64,000 nucleotides of DNA from Calditrichia bacterium (lineage in GTDB: Bacteria; Calditrichota; Calditrichia; Calditrichales; J004), in the NCBI GenBank assembly GCA_020635035.1, contig JACKAO010000005.1:1-64000 (forward strand), read 5' to 3'. The notes below the pieces were generated by a model. It ran no database searches, was not told where the DNA came from, and worked only from the letters and a program-made list of their open reading frames with translations. Positions 43,243 to 52,073 of this stretch are shown here, one piece after another; position 1 is the stretch's first letter, and each line of letters starts with the position of its first letter. The position numbers and the translations under genes are program-made.

Positions 43243-44508
43243 ATGAGTCAGGAAAAAATGCGGCATCCCGCCACCTGGGTTCCTACACTTTATTTTGCTG
43301 AAGGTCTGCCTTTTGTAGCTACCGGGACCGTTTCGGTTTTGATGTATAAAAGTCTTGGGCTCGGGGATGCAGAGATCGCATTCTTTACAACATTGATAAT
43401 GTGGCCTTGGACTTTAAAACCGTTGTGGGGTCCTTTACTGGAAATGTTCAAAACAAAGAAATATTTTGTTGTGGGAACACAGTTCATTGGTGGTGTTGTT
43501 TTTGGACTCTTATCGCTGTCACTGCCCCTGGAAGGATTCTTTCAATATTCTCTTGCACTCTTTGTAATCATCGCCTTCAATTCAGCCACACATGATATCG
43601 CTGCAGATGGTGTCTATATCAACACGCTGCCGCCAAAAATGCAGGCACAATATGTCGGCTGGCAGGGAGCTTCTTACAATATTGCCAAAGTTTTATCACA
43701 GGGAGCACTGGTTTATGTTGCCGGTAAACTGGAGCTGGTTTTAGGCATTGTTGAAGCCTGGATGATCGTTATGGCGTTATTTGGTGTTATTCTAATTTTA
43801 ATAGGATTTTATCATACAAAAATGCTTCCATCCGGAGGTTCATCCACATCAGTTAACAGTGTTAAAGAAGCTTTCCAGACATTTTGGATTGTAGTTAAAT
43901 CTTTCTTTGAAAAGAAACACATTTTATGGGGGATGGCATTTATCATTCTTTTCCGATCAGCAGAAGGCCAGCTGACAAAAATAGTACCGCTGTTTATGCG
44001 TGCAGCCCGTGAAAATGGTGGTCTTGGCTTACTCACTTCAGATATTGGAATTGCTTATGGGGTATTTGGTGCATCTGCGTTTGTGTTAGGCTCAATCGCA
44101 GGTGGTTATTTTGTAGCAAAACGCGGTCTGAAAAGTTCAATCTTGCTTCTTGCTGTTGTTTTTAATGTACCGGATGCCGTGTATGCTTACCTGGCATTCA
44201 CACTGCCTGAAAGTTTTACCATCGTCTGCACTGCAATAACTATTGAATGGTTTGGATATGGTTTTGGATTTGTCGGAGTTATACTTTTTATAATGCAGCA
44301 GATTGCACCAGGGAAATATAAGATGGCGCATTATGCTTTCGCTTCGGCACTTATGAATCTTGGATTTATGCTTCCATCGATGATCAGCGGATATTTAAGC
44401 GATTTCTTTGGATATAGAAACTTCTTTGTGTGGGTTATGTTCGCAACAATTCCGTCATTCCTGGTGGCCTGGTTGGTACCCTTCAAAGAAGTTGAGACCG
44501 AAGAATAA
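43243..44508 (+). CDS. AmpG-like MFS permease, probable GlcNAc-oligosaccharide importer
   Basis: The 421-residue membrane protein has about 12 helices and the features of AmpG-like PAT-family transporters: WVPTLYFAEGLPFVATGTV, the LIMWPWTLKPLWGPLLE loop, HDIAADGVYINTLPPKM, and GWQGASYNIAKVLSQG. Relatives carry anhydromuropeptides or GlcNAc-containing sugars into the cytoplasm. It converges on chitobiose phosphorylase (stops 7 bp apart), so I infer chitobiose or GlcNAc-oligomer import. An upstream GGAGAAG gives the ribosome-binding site. A lysophospholipid exporter-like role is less likely. Confidence 0.78.
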   Translation: MSQEKMRHPATWVPTLYFAEGLPFVATGTVSVLMYKSLGLGDAEIAFFTTLIMWPWTLKPLWGPLLEMFKTKKYFVVGTQFIGGVVFGLLSLSLPLEGFFQYSLALFVIIAFNSATHDIAADGVYINTLPPKMQAQYVGWQGASYNIAKVLSQGALVYVAGKLELVLGIVEAWMIVMALFGVILILIGFYHTKMLPSGGSSTSVNSVKEAFQTFWIVVKSFFEKKHILWGMAFIILFRSAEGQLTKIVPLFMRAARENGGLGLLTSDIGIAYGVFGASAFVLGSIAGGYFVAKRGLKSSILLLAVVFNVPDAVYAYLAFTLPESFTIVCTAITIEWFGYGFGFVGVILFIMQQIAPGKYKMAHYAFASALMNLGFMLPSMISGYLSDFFGYRNFFVWVMFATIPSFLVAWLVPFKEVETEE

Positions 44509-44515
44509 TTATCGT

Positions 44516-46915
44516 TTAGCCCATAATTACAACTATTTCATTAACTGATCCCTGTGCCTGTTCAGGGATAGGGCCTGTAATAGTTTTTCCATTAAGTGAT
44601 ATACTTTTAACTCCTTTTTCCACACTATCAGGATTTTTAACGGTGATATTATACTGAGCACCGCGCCATTCTCTTTTAACATCAAAACCCGTCCATTCAG
44701 CCGGAATACATGGATCAACAACCATACTATCATATTTTAAACGGATACCCAGGATATATTTTGTTGCAGCGGTGTAAAACCAGGCTGCTGTTCCTGTAAG
44801 CCAGGGGTGCCGTGCACGACCATGGGCTTTGTGATCTTTCCCATATATAAACTGACAATAAGAATATGGCTCTGCCTGCCTGATTTCAATCATATCATTT
44901 TGGTTATAAGGTAATATGGAATCATAAAACTTCATTGCACGGTTGCCACGGCCAAGCATGCATTCTGCGATTACTGCCCATGGATTCGGATGGCTGAAGA
45001 TTGCCGCGTTTTCTTTAATACCTTTATATACTCTTGTAACGTAACCGATATCATCATCGGGGCTGGCATATGCCGGCCATAAAAGGTGCAAACCATAACC
45101 GGATGATAAATACTGATCAACGTTATCCATACACTGTACCGCTCTCTCAGGAGAAGCCACCCCGGAATAAACGGCCCATGTTTGCGCATTCAGAAACAGT
45201 TTTCCTTCTTTATTAGCGCGACTTCCTATTTTGTGGCCTTTTTTTGTGAATCCACGTAAATACCATTCACCATCCCACAAAACATTTTCGCAGGCTGTTT
45301 TTACTTTTTCAGCAATTTGTCTGTAATGTTCAGCATCTCCTTTGTTGTTAAGAAATTCTGCTGCTTCAATAAAGTATTGCAGTGCCCAGTAGTGCATAAA
45401 AGACACCATCGCACTCTCACCACCACCCAGGTTCAGGCAATCATTCCAATCAGCACGTAATCCCTGGCAAATACCTGTCTGTCCCGTATATTCAGTAGAA
45501 AAATCAAGGATCTTTTTCAAATGTTGATATACTGTTCCCGTACCTTTATCCGCATAAGCTATCTGCTGGTTAAAAAATTCAAAATCACCTGTTTCCATGA
45601 TCCATTCACAGGTTGATGCAACCAGCCAGATTGCATCATCAGCGCACACATCTTCCAGGCCATGAATGATATCTTCCCTGCTTGGCGTCGGTACAACAGT
45701 AGGAAGCTTCACACCGGGGAGTTTATCTTCACGAGGTTTAAAGACATCAGGATCAAAAAGGTGAAGTCCATAACCCATGCTTGTATGCCCCTGAAATAAC
45801 TCAACTATACGTTGTTTGCATTTTTCAGGATTACTATGAACAACACCCATCACATCCTGGGATGTATCACGATAACCCAGCCCCGTGCGGCCGCCGACTT
45901 CAATAAAAGAAGCAAATCGTGACCAGACAACACATGTTTCGGCCTGGAAAAGAGTCCAGCTGTTTAACATGGTATTCATTCCGGCATGTGGCGTGTTAAT
46001 GACAAACTTTCCACATTTAACATCCCAATATTTTTTCAACTGGTTGAAGGCATTATCCACTTCTTTAAAATTGCTGTATTTTTCACGAAGTGCCATGCCC
46101 TTATTTTCTCGGGATCCAACACCAAGTATACAAATAATACGACGTTCTTCGCCGGGCTGAAGAGTTATATTTTTATGAAGCGATGCACAATGATTACCGC
46201 CAAGTTCTGAACTATTTGAACATTGGCCGTTTATTACAGCAATCGGATTACTTTCAGTGTGATAATTCCCCAAAAAAGTATCACGAACACAATCGTAACT
46301 GTCCGGTTCAAAACTGGCGGTAAAAAAATGATAGGTCCATGGTTCATAGAAAAAATCAAATTCGATGATATTATCTGAATAGTTTGAGCCACTGGCGTAG
46401 AGACTCATTTGTAAATTCTGATTATCTATTTCAACATGCTGAAACGAAAACTCAAGATATGTAAAAACACTTAAATCTTTAACTTCACTGGAATTATTAC
46501 GAATTCTGATATCCCAAAGCTCGACATCGTCATCAATTGGTATGAAAATGCATTTCTCAGCTTCAATGCCTTTGTAACGTGACTTAAACCTGGAATAAGA
46601 CAATCCATGCCGGCATTCATAAGATGCTTCATTAAGGTCTTTTCCCACCGGCTGCCAGGATATGCTCCAGAAATCGCCATCTGCATTATCACGAATATAA
46701 AAATAATGCCCGGGACGGTCCAAAGGTATGCCATTGGGACGAAAACGTGTCAGCCGGCCATGCTCCGCCGATTTATAAAAAGTATAGCCACCGGCATTAT
46801 GAGAAAGCACGGTACATAAATCTTTTACACCCAGATAATTGGTCCATGAAACTGGCACATCCGGGCGCTTTATTACATATTCCTTGCTTTCATCATCAAA
46901 ATAACCGTATTTCAT
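44516..46915 (-). CDS. chbP: N,N'-diacetylchitobiose phosphorylase (GH94)
   Basis: The 799-residue protein closely follows my recollection of Vibrio proteolyticus chitobiose phosphorylase from end to end. It shares KYGYFDDESKEYVIKRPDVP, HNAGGYTFYKSAEHGR, FASFIEVGGRTGLGYRD, DWNDCLNLGGGESAMVSF with the general-acid aspartate at residue 489, SHPNPWAVIAECMLGRG, and a C-terminal GPIPEQAQGSV. It cleaves (GlcNAc)2 with phosphate into GlcNAc-1-phosphate and GlcNAc in the cytoplasm. No signal peptide is present. It is the last gene of a ten-gene chito-oligosaccharide operon, 34 bp after the TIG lipoprotein. Cellobiose phosphorylase is the main alternative, and the motif details argue against it. Confidence 0.93.
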   Translation of the reverse strand: MKYGYFDDESKEYVIKRPDVPVSWTNYLGVKDLCTVLSHNAGGYTFYKSAEHGRLTRFRPNGIPLDRPGHYFYIRDNADGDFWSISWQPVGKDLNEASYECRHGLSYSRFKSRYKGIEAEKCIFIPIDDDVELWDIRIRNNSSEVKDLSVFTYLEFSFQHVEIDNQNLQMSLYASGSNYSDNIIEFDFFYEPWTYHFFTASFEPDSYDCVRDTFLGNYHTESNPIAVINGQCSNSSELGGNHCASLHKNITLQPGEERRIICILGVGSRENKGMALREKYSNFKEVDNAFNQLKKYWDVKCGKFVINTPHAGMNTMLNSWTLFQAETCVVWSRFASFIEVGGRTGLGYRDTSQDVMGVVHSNPEKCKQRIVELFQGHTSMGYGLHLFDPDVFKPREDKLPGVKLPTVVPTPSREDIIHGLEDVCADDAIWLVASTCEWIMETGDFEFFNQQIAYADKGTGTVYQHLKKILDFSTEYTGQTGICQGLRADWNDCLNLGGGESAMVSFMHYWALQYFIEAAEFLNNKGDAEHYRQIAEKVKTACENVLWDGEWYLRGFTKKGHKIGSRANKEGKLFLNAQTWAVYSGVASPERAVQCMDNVDQYLSSGYGLHLLWPAYASPDDDIGYVTRVYKGIKENAAIFSHPNPWAVIAECMLGRGNRAMKFYDSILPYNQNDMIEIRQAEPYSYCQFIYGKDHKAHGRARHPWLTGTAAWFYTAATKYILGIRLKYDSMVVDPCIPAEWTGFDVKREWRGAQYNITVKNPDSVEKGVKSISLNGKTITGPIPEQAQGSVNEIVVIMG

Positions 46916-46949
46916 AGTTCCCTGAAGTTATAGGTTGATTTTTTTAAGT

Positions 46950-48152
46950 TTACATTCTGCCAAAATATGGAGCGCCGTGTTGCCCCATTATTATGCGTAA
47001 CAAACCGGAATCGCTGTCTTCAGCGCCTACACGATTTAAAAACAGGTAATTTCCGCTTCCCCAGGCTAACTGGAAAATGGGTCCGTCAATCACATCCTGG
47101 TACAGTACTTTTAATGTACGTTCGGGTGTTAAAATAACAATCGGATTGGAAGCATCCGTGGCTATATACATTTTTCCATCATCTGAAAATGTTATATCGT
47201 TAATAGCAGCAATTGCATAAGCCCCGGCCTCATTAGTCCAGTGAAAAACCAACTCCTGATCGCCCATTTCCCCGCTTCCCAATAATTCATGCCGGTAAAT
47301 AGCCCGGAAAAACCCGTCTTCATCGACGTCTAGAAGAGTATCAGCTGCAACATACACATAGCCATCGAAAACACGTAAACCGGTAATTCTATAATTGCCA
47401 TCATACAGTTCATATTCTGTACTGGTGACACCATCAGGAGTCGTAACTGAAAAGCCGCTGCGTTCACCACCTGAATAAATATAGCCTTCGCTATCGAAAT
47501 CAAATACACTGGAATTTCTCCTTACCCTGGTAAGCTGAACAGCTTCGCCACCACCGGCCGGAACAGTAAACAAAGCACGGTTTTCTTTTCTTTGAACATA
47601 TAACACACCAGCAGGCCCCATGCGCATTTCTGAACTTACAAAACCCAAATTACAATATTCTGTACGTTCACCATTGCTTTGTATCAGATAGATAATTTCG
47701 TCTGATTCCGCAAAAAGACTGTCTCCATTTCCAACAGTAACAGAGTTATATGTTTCACCGTCTCTCAAAGAAATAACACCCGGTTCTAAAGAATAAGATG
47801 GAAATTCTGCCGGAAGGAACGCGCTGCGTTTAACAGCTTTTATTGTATATAAACCACCGATTCCTATGGGTCTCCTTACCACAAGCTGGGTGGGAGTTGC
47901 AGATAACACTTCACTTATACCGGAGCCAAAGTAAACAAAGTTTTCATCCACATTACCTGAAAAGTTTTCGCCGTTTATAGTGATATCCATAACACCGTTT
48001 ACAGCACTATCCGGTGAAACAGAAGAAATAACAGGATCTGCTTCAGACGTACCGGGATAAATATCTGTTGTTTTATCCAATTCAGAACAGGCAAACATAA
48101 ACACCGTCATTAAAAAAAGCCTGCCGATAAATAAAATTATTTTTTTATACAT
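46950..48152 (-). CDS. IPT/TIG-domain lipoprotein with propeller-like C-terminus
   Basis: The 400-residue protein has a lipoprotein signal (FMFACSEL near residues 19-25). An IPT/TIG domain at about 40-120 includes PVISSVSPDSAVNGVMD and ITINGENFSG. The remainder resembles a six-bladed SMP-30/gluconolactonase-like propeller (GVLYVQRKENRALFTVPAGGG, INDITFSDDGKMYIATDASN). Such TIG-propeller lipoproteins commonly sit in SusD-like roles as surface glycan-binding proteins of TonB loci. That role is inference here. It lies 23 bp after the PorV-like gene and 34 bp before chbP. Confidence 0.75.
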   Translation of the reverse strand: MYKKIILFIGRLFLMTVFMFACSELDKTTDIYPGTSEADPVISSVSPDSAVNGVMDITINGENFSGNVDENFVYFGSGISEVLSATPTQLVVRRPIGIGGLYTIKAVKRSAFLPAEFPSYSLEPGVISLRDGETYNSVTVGNGDSLFAESDEIIYLIQSNGERTEYCNLGFVSSEMRMGPAGVLYVQRKENRALFTVPAGGGEAVQLTRVRRNSSVFDFDSEGYIYSGGERSGFSVTTPDGVTSTEYELYDGNYRITGLRVFDGYVYVAADTLLDVDEDGFFRAIYRHELLGSGEMGDQELVFHWTNEAGAYAIAAINDITFSDDGKMYIATDASNPIVILTPERTLKVLYQDVIDGPIFQLAWGSGNYLFLNRVGAEDSDSGLLRIIMGQHGAPYFGRM

Positions 48153-48175
48153 GATCTTCTCCTAAATCTATCCAA

Positions 48176-49168
48176 TTACATTGAATAGCTGAACGAAATT
48201 TTCTGAACATCTGAAAATACACCAAATGGTATATACGCGTAATCAAAAGACAACCCAAACTTTTTAATTCCTAATCCATAACTCAGATCGTATTCATCCT
48301 GGCCTGATGCATAGCCAAGTCTTACAGAAAAGGTATTCATAAATGTGTAATCCAGGCCAAATGCAACAAACTCATCCTGCGCTCTTGGATGAACAGCATC
48401 TATTGATAAGTATAAGGAATTATCATCAGCATATGATGGTAAAAAGTCCACCATGTTCATCGCAACACCTATGCGAAATGTTAATGGCAGCTGGAAGCCT
48501 TCCTGTTCAAATTTAATTTCTTCAGAAAAATTTCTGATTGACATACCAAAAGCCAGACTTTTGAATCCGGTCTCGTAAATAGTACCAAAATCAAATGCTA
48601 AAGCTTCGACTACATATTTTTTAACAGCAAGTCCGGAAGATGATGATGAACTTGGTATAACCGACTCCCCGGAAGATTGTACAACATATTTAACCTGCCC
48701 GCCAACAGAGAACTTATCAGTCAGACTTTTTCCATAACCAAGTCCGATTGCCATCGCCTGCGGTGAAAATTTTTCGGTATCAATAAATCCTTTGTCGTTA
48801 TTCCAAAACATTGTTCCAAGGAATTCACCATAGTCAATCCACAGAAAACTCAATCCGAAAACACCGTACTGCCCGCCTTCGGGAGCAATTGCCAGTGTCA
48901 TCGACTGGTATTGTATATCTGCAATAAAATCATTATAACTTCCCGATACATCCAGAAAACCATCCATAAGTGCCAGACCGGCAGGATTAAATAACAAAGC
49001 GGACGATCCTGAATTAATCGCTGTAAAAGCATCTCCTAAGGCAGCTGCCTTTCCCGTCGGGCTTACACTCAAAAACTGAAACCCGGTCTGGGCGAGTTTT
49101 TCCTGCCCGTACACTGTTACTGTTAACAGCGATAGGAACAAAAATATTATTTTCTTAAAAGCACTCAT
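48176..49168 (-). CDS. PorV/PorQ-family outer-membrane protein
   Basis: The 330-residue protein starts best at the ATG at 49168 with AGGAG upstream; the longer frame to 49216 overlaps the preceding gene. A signal peptide ends VTVYGQ. The N-terminal signature QFLSVSPTGKAAALGDAFTA and ALLFNPAGLAL near residues 30-60, plus repeated outer-membrane strands ending SFDYAYIPFGVF and KISFSYSM, identify the PorV/PorQ/FadL-like family linked to type IX secretion. In this locus it may help display the neighbouring surface proteins. It lies 47 bp after the previous stop. Confidence 0.8.
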   Translation of the reverse strand: MSAFKKIIFLFLSLLTVTVYGQEKLAQTGFQFLSVSPTGKAAALGDAFTAINSGSSALLFNPAGLALMDGFLDVSGSYNDFIADIQYQSMTLAIAPEGGQYGVFGLSFLWIDYGEFLGTMFWNNDKGFIDTEKFSPQAMAIGLGYGKSLTDKFSVGGQVKYVVQSSGESVIPSSSSSSGLAVKKYVVEALAFDFGTIYETGFKSLAFGMSIRNFSEEIKFEQEGFQLPLTFRIGVAMNMVDFLPSYADDNSLYLSIDAVHPRAQDEFVAFGLDYTFMNTFSVRLGYASGQDEYDLSYGLGIKKFGLSFDYAYIPFGVFSDVQKISFSYSM

Positions 49169-49215
49169 TATATGCTCCTGTTTTACCATTATTTCCGAGG
49201 TAATTATTTTCATCA

Positions 49216-49887
49216 TTATAAAACCACAACCCTGAAAGCAGGGACTGTTTCTGGTTTTGATACTGTAAACTGAACCAGGTATTGGCCGGCTTCAAGTTCG
49301 TACTCAAGCCGGGCGCGGATTTTTGGATATACTTCTTCTTTATTACCAAGATCAACTGCTTCGGCACAACCTGCAACGGAAGATAAATCCAGGGCATTAC
49401 TTAAAAGTTTAAGCATGGTCCCATCTTTGCGGTATATCCTGAGAGTGATGTATGTTGAAAGATTTTCAAGGGTTAAATCCCAACTTAGATAAAAATATGT
49501 CTGCAAAGAGCTGCCGGCAGATTTTTCAAAAATAGCATAAGAATCGGCCGCCAGTAACGCATTATCCACAAGAACAGTGGTATCAGATAGCATAATATCA
49601 AAATCAGCAGAAATGGCTGAATCTGTTGCATTTACCCAGGCAGCTGCAACTGTTGTATCGGTATATCCTGCCTGCACAGGCTGATAATAACGGGTTGTGT
49701 CCATAACAGTTGTATCAACATCCATCAACTGCGAAGAAAGCATCAGGCATGCTTTTTTATCCTGATCCGAAATTGAGTATTTTTTATTATCTTTAAATTC
49801 CGATGAAAATTGTTCGGCACAGGCCGAGAACATCAGCAGAAAGATAATTGAAATCTTTAATATGTGTTTTAAAAGATTGTTTTTCAC
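49216..49887 (-). CDS. Hypothetical lipoprotein
   Basis: The 223-residue protein begins at a GTG (49887) with GGAGG five bases upstream; a TTG at 49899 would put the start before that ribosome-binding site. A lipobox LMFSACAEQ is at about residue 20. The mature part shows beta-rich segments (ITLRIYRKDGTMLKLLSN, ARLEYELEAGQYLVQFTVSK), and no family is recognised. The operon context (TonB receptor, large fibronectin-like protein, PorV-like protein) suggests an outer-membrane component that binds glycan or assists the receptor. Function unknown. Confidence 0.6.
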   Translation of the reverse strand: MKNNLLKHILKISIIFLLMFSACAEQFSSEFKDNKKYSISDQDKKACLMLSSQLMDVDTTVMDTTRYYQPVQAGYTDTTVAAAWVNATDSAISADFDIMLSDTTVLVDNALLAADSYAIFEKSAGSSLQTYFYLSWDLTLENLSTYITLRIYRKDGTMLKLLSNALDLSSVAGCAEAVDLGNKEEVYPKIRARLEYELEAGQYLVQFTVSKPETVPAFRVVVL

Positions 49888-49917
49888 CTTTACCTCCAAG
49901 AGTTTTCTGCCTTGCCG

Positions 49918-52035
49918 TTAACGAATTATAAAAAATTTCCTGATTTTTTTGTCTCCTTTACGGAATAACAATTTACCGTCTTCGGCACTATAAAAATTTC
50001 GTGGTACTTCAAAGTAAGCAATATATACACCACTCACGATAAACTGGCGATTTTTTGTTAAAGAATCCCAAAGCTCATCAGCTGTTCCATCATCATGAAT
50101 TATTGTGTCAATCAGATCGCCACGCTCTGTATAAATCTTTATTGTGCACTCAGGGGGTAAACCGTAAAAACCTATACGATCGGGTGCATCTGTGCCAAAT
50201 TGCAGGCTGTTTGCACGGATGTTATACGGATTTGGAACCACCCGAATTGAATCCATGGTAGATAAAACGGCGGGTTTTCTCAGGAAAGCCGGTTCATTTG
50301 TAACCGTGTAAAAAAGATTACTCTTCAACGGAATACCTGCTGCCCTTGTATTTTGAGATCCGTCATCTTTGGTTACGATGTAATAGTAATAATCGAGACC
50401 ACGGATGGCATTTTTATCTTCATAACGATTCACAACATCTGAAGCATCACAACTGAATATTTTCGTGAATAGTGTGTCCGGTTTACCAACAGCCCGGTAC
50501 AATTCATATCCGTCAAAATAAGGATATGATTCTGCAGAGTTTGACCAGGACAGGATAATTCTGTCACCACCCGATTTTACTTCAAAAAGATCCGGTGGTG
50601 GTGGCGCCTTAGGTATGCCGTAGCCACTGTTATAGTTTTCCACTGCCGAGTTAAATGTTTTCAACAGCGAATCTTCACCGGTTTTAACCCATTGCTTTTT
50701 GTATTCGTTATGATTTGTTGTCGTCGATCCATCCGGAAGCACTAATTCGGGTTGTGATGTATTAGACTGCCATAGATACCATTTGCGTCCAACTTCCTGT
50801 GTTTTTAAACGGTCGATACCTGCAACGCCTTCAGCAATTACCAGGTGAATGCTGTCACCCGGAGCTAATGTATATGGGCCAAAACCCTGTCCCTGAGAAT
50901 ATCCACCCGGATCTGTTCCGTACTGATCTGCAAATCCTTCACCAACCTGATCGGCATGTGTAACATCGGGATGCCCGGCAGCCATAGCATCATAGCGGGC
51001 GTTCATCGTTGCCGGAGTGTATTGATCACTGCCAAAAGTCTGCGGCCGGGAATCGGAACCAATAAACATTGTTGTCCTGGGCTGTTCACGGTTGTCCGCT
51101 GTATTTTGTGGTGAAGTGTCAGCATGCAGTATTACGCTTCCTACATAGTGAATTGCTGATAAACGGCCGCTGTTAGGATCAGGACCACCCCAATCATTAA
51201 CCCTGCTGCTGGAGTTTAAACCATACCATGAATATTGCGCCCGATGCGGAAAACTTGCAGCATTGGGGCCGATTCCAACAACCTGATTCATGGTGTTTCG
51301 TCCCCAGCTGATGCTGTTTATTGGTGCATAATTATTTACAAATGCATCCCAGCCACCACCATAGCGGTAGAGAAAATAGAAATAAACACCATTAAGTGTT
51401 TTCGAATCTGTATTGCCATCGAGATCAACAACCCCGGTATTTTTGAAGACATAATCATAAATGATATAATTATCATTATATTGCTGCGAGAATTGCATTA
51501 TTTTACGGGTTACTTCAATTCCCAGATATGTAACAAGTTTGTTAACAATCAGACGATCGCAAAACAGGTTTTCATCATATTCATCAACAACATCGTTCAG
51601 GTCGTTATCTGTGGCCAAAACACCATCCACATAAACCAGCGGATGGGCAATACGGCCAATCATTTTGAATTCACTTGGAATAAACTGGTATTGTGCGTCC
51701 ACTTGCCTGGGACCTGCAACAATTACCTTTTTGGAGTATGTTTCACCATTTCTATCAGGATAGTCCGTACATCCAATCCACATAGCTTTGGCGATTGAAA
51801 CATCCTGATTGGCAAATTGAGCCGGCCAGCGAAGGCCGTCCGTCTGCTCAGTTACACGGCCGGTTCTTCCATCTTCAATTTCAGCACCATAATTAAGCAG
51901 ATAATGATGCAGCATACCCATGCGCAGCCATTTTATTTCCTTCCCGACCTGCGCCGAAAGGTGCGTTTGCTGAAGCGCAACCAACAAAATGACCATAATC
52001 ATTCTTTGGAAAAGTATCGTTTTATTTTGTTTCAT
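49918..52035 (-). CDS. Large exported protein with fibronectin-like domain and sorting-like tail
   Basis: The 705-residue protein has a signal peptide (MIMVILLVALQQTHLSAQ). A long N-terminal part of unrecognised family begins WLRMGMLHHYLLNYGAEIED and contains YFYFLYRYGGGWDAFVNN. A fibronectin type III-like domain lies at about 490-580 (LSWSNSAESYPYFDGYELYRAVG), and a C-terminal PNPY-type domain ends GVYIAYFEVPRN and KFFIIR. This layout recurs in FCB-group operons downstream of a TonB receptor, by memory. It is probably a cell-surface glycan-binding or processing protein. It is in the same operon, 38 bp after the receptor. Confidence 0.7.
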   Translation of the reverse strand: MKQNKTILFQRMIMVILLVALQQTHLSAQVGKEIKWLRMGMLHHYLLNYGAEIEDGRTGRVTEQTDGLRWPAQFANQDVSIAKAMWIGCTDYPDRNGETYSKKVIVAGPRQVDAQYQFIPSEFKMIGRIAHPLVYVDGVLATDNDLNDVVDEYDENLFCDRLIVNKLVTYLGIEVTRKIMQFSQQYNDNYIIYDYVFKNTGVVDLDGNTDSKTLNGVYFYFLYRYGGGWDAFVNNYAPINSISWGRNTMNQVVGIGPNAASFPHRAQYSWYGLNSSSRVNDWGGPDPNSGRLSAIHYVGSVILHADTSPQNTADNREQPRTTMFIGSDSRPQTFGSDQYTPATMNARYDAMAAGHPDVTHADQVGEGFADQYGTDPGGYSQGQGFGPYTLAPGDSIHLVIAEGVAGIDRLKTQEVGRKWYLWQSNTSQPELVLPDGSTTTNHNEYKKQWVKTGEDSLLKTFNSAVENYNSGYGIPKAPPPPDLFEVKSGGDRIILSWSNSAESYPYFDGYELYRAVGKPDTLFTKIFSCDASDVVNRYEDKNAIRGLDYYYYIVTKDDGSQNTRAAGIPLKSNLFYTVTNEPAFLRKPAVLSTMDSIRVVPNPYNIRANSLQFGTDAPDRIGFYGLPPECTIKIYTERGDLIDTIIHDDGTADELWDSLTKNRQFIVSGVYIAYFEVPRNFYSAEDGKLLFRKGDKKIRKFFIIR

Positions 52036-52073
52036 CAGCTAACCTCTTTCAAAGTTTTTATTCAAATACGCTG

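Noticed and set aside
51235..51798. A 187-codon open frame on the plus strand
   Set aside because: It lies fully antisense to the 705-residue exported protein, has no start-site signals and its translation has no recognisable domain.
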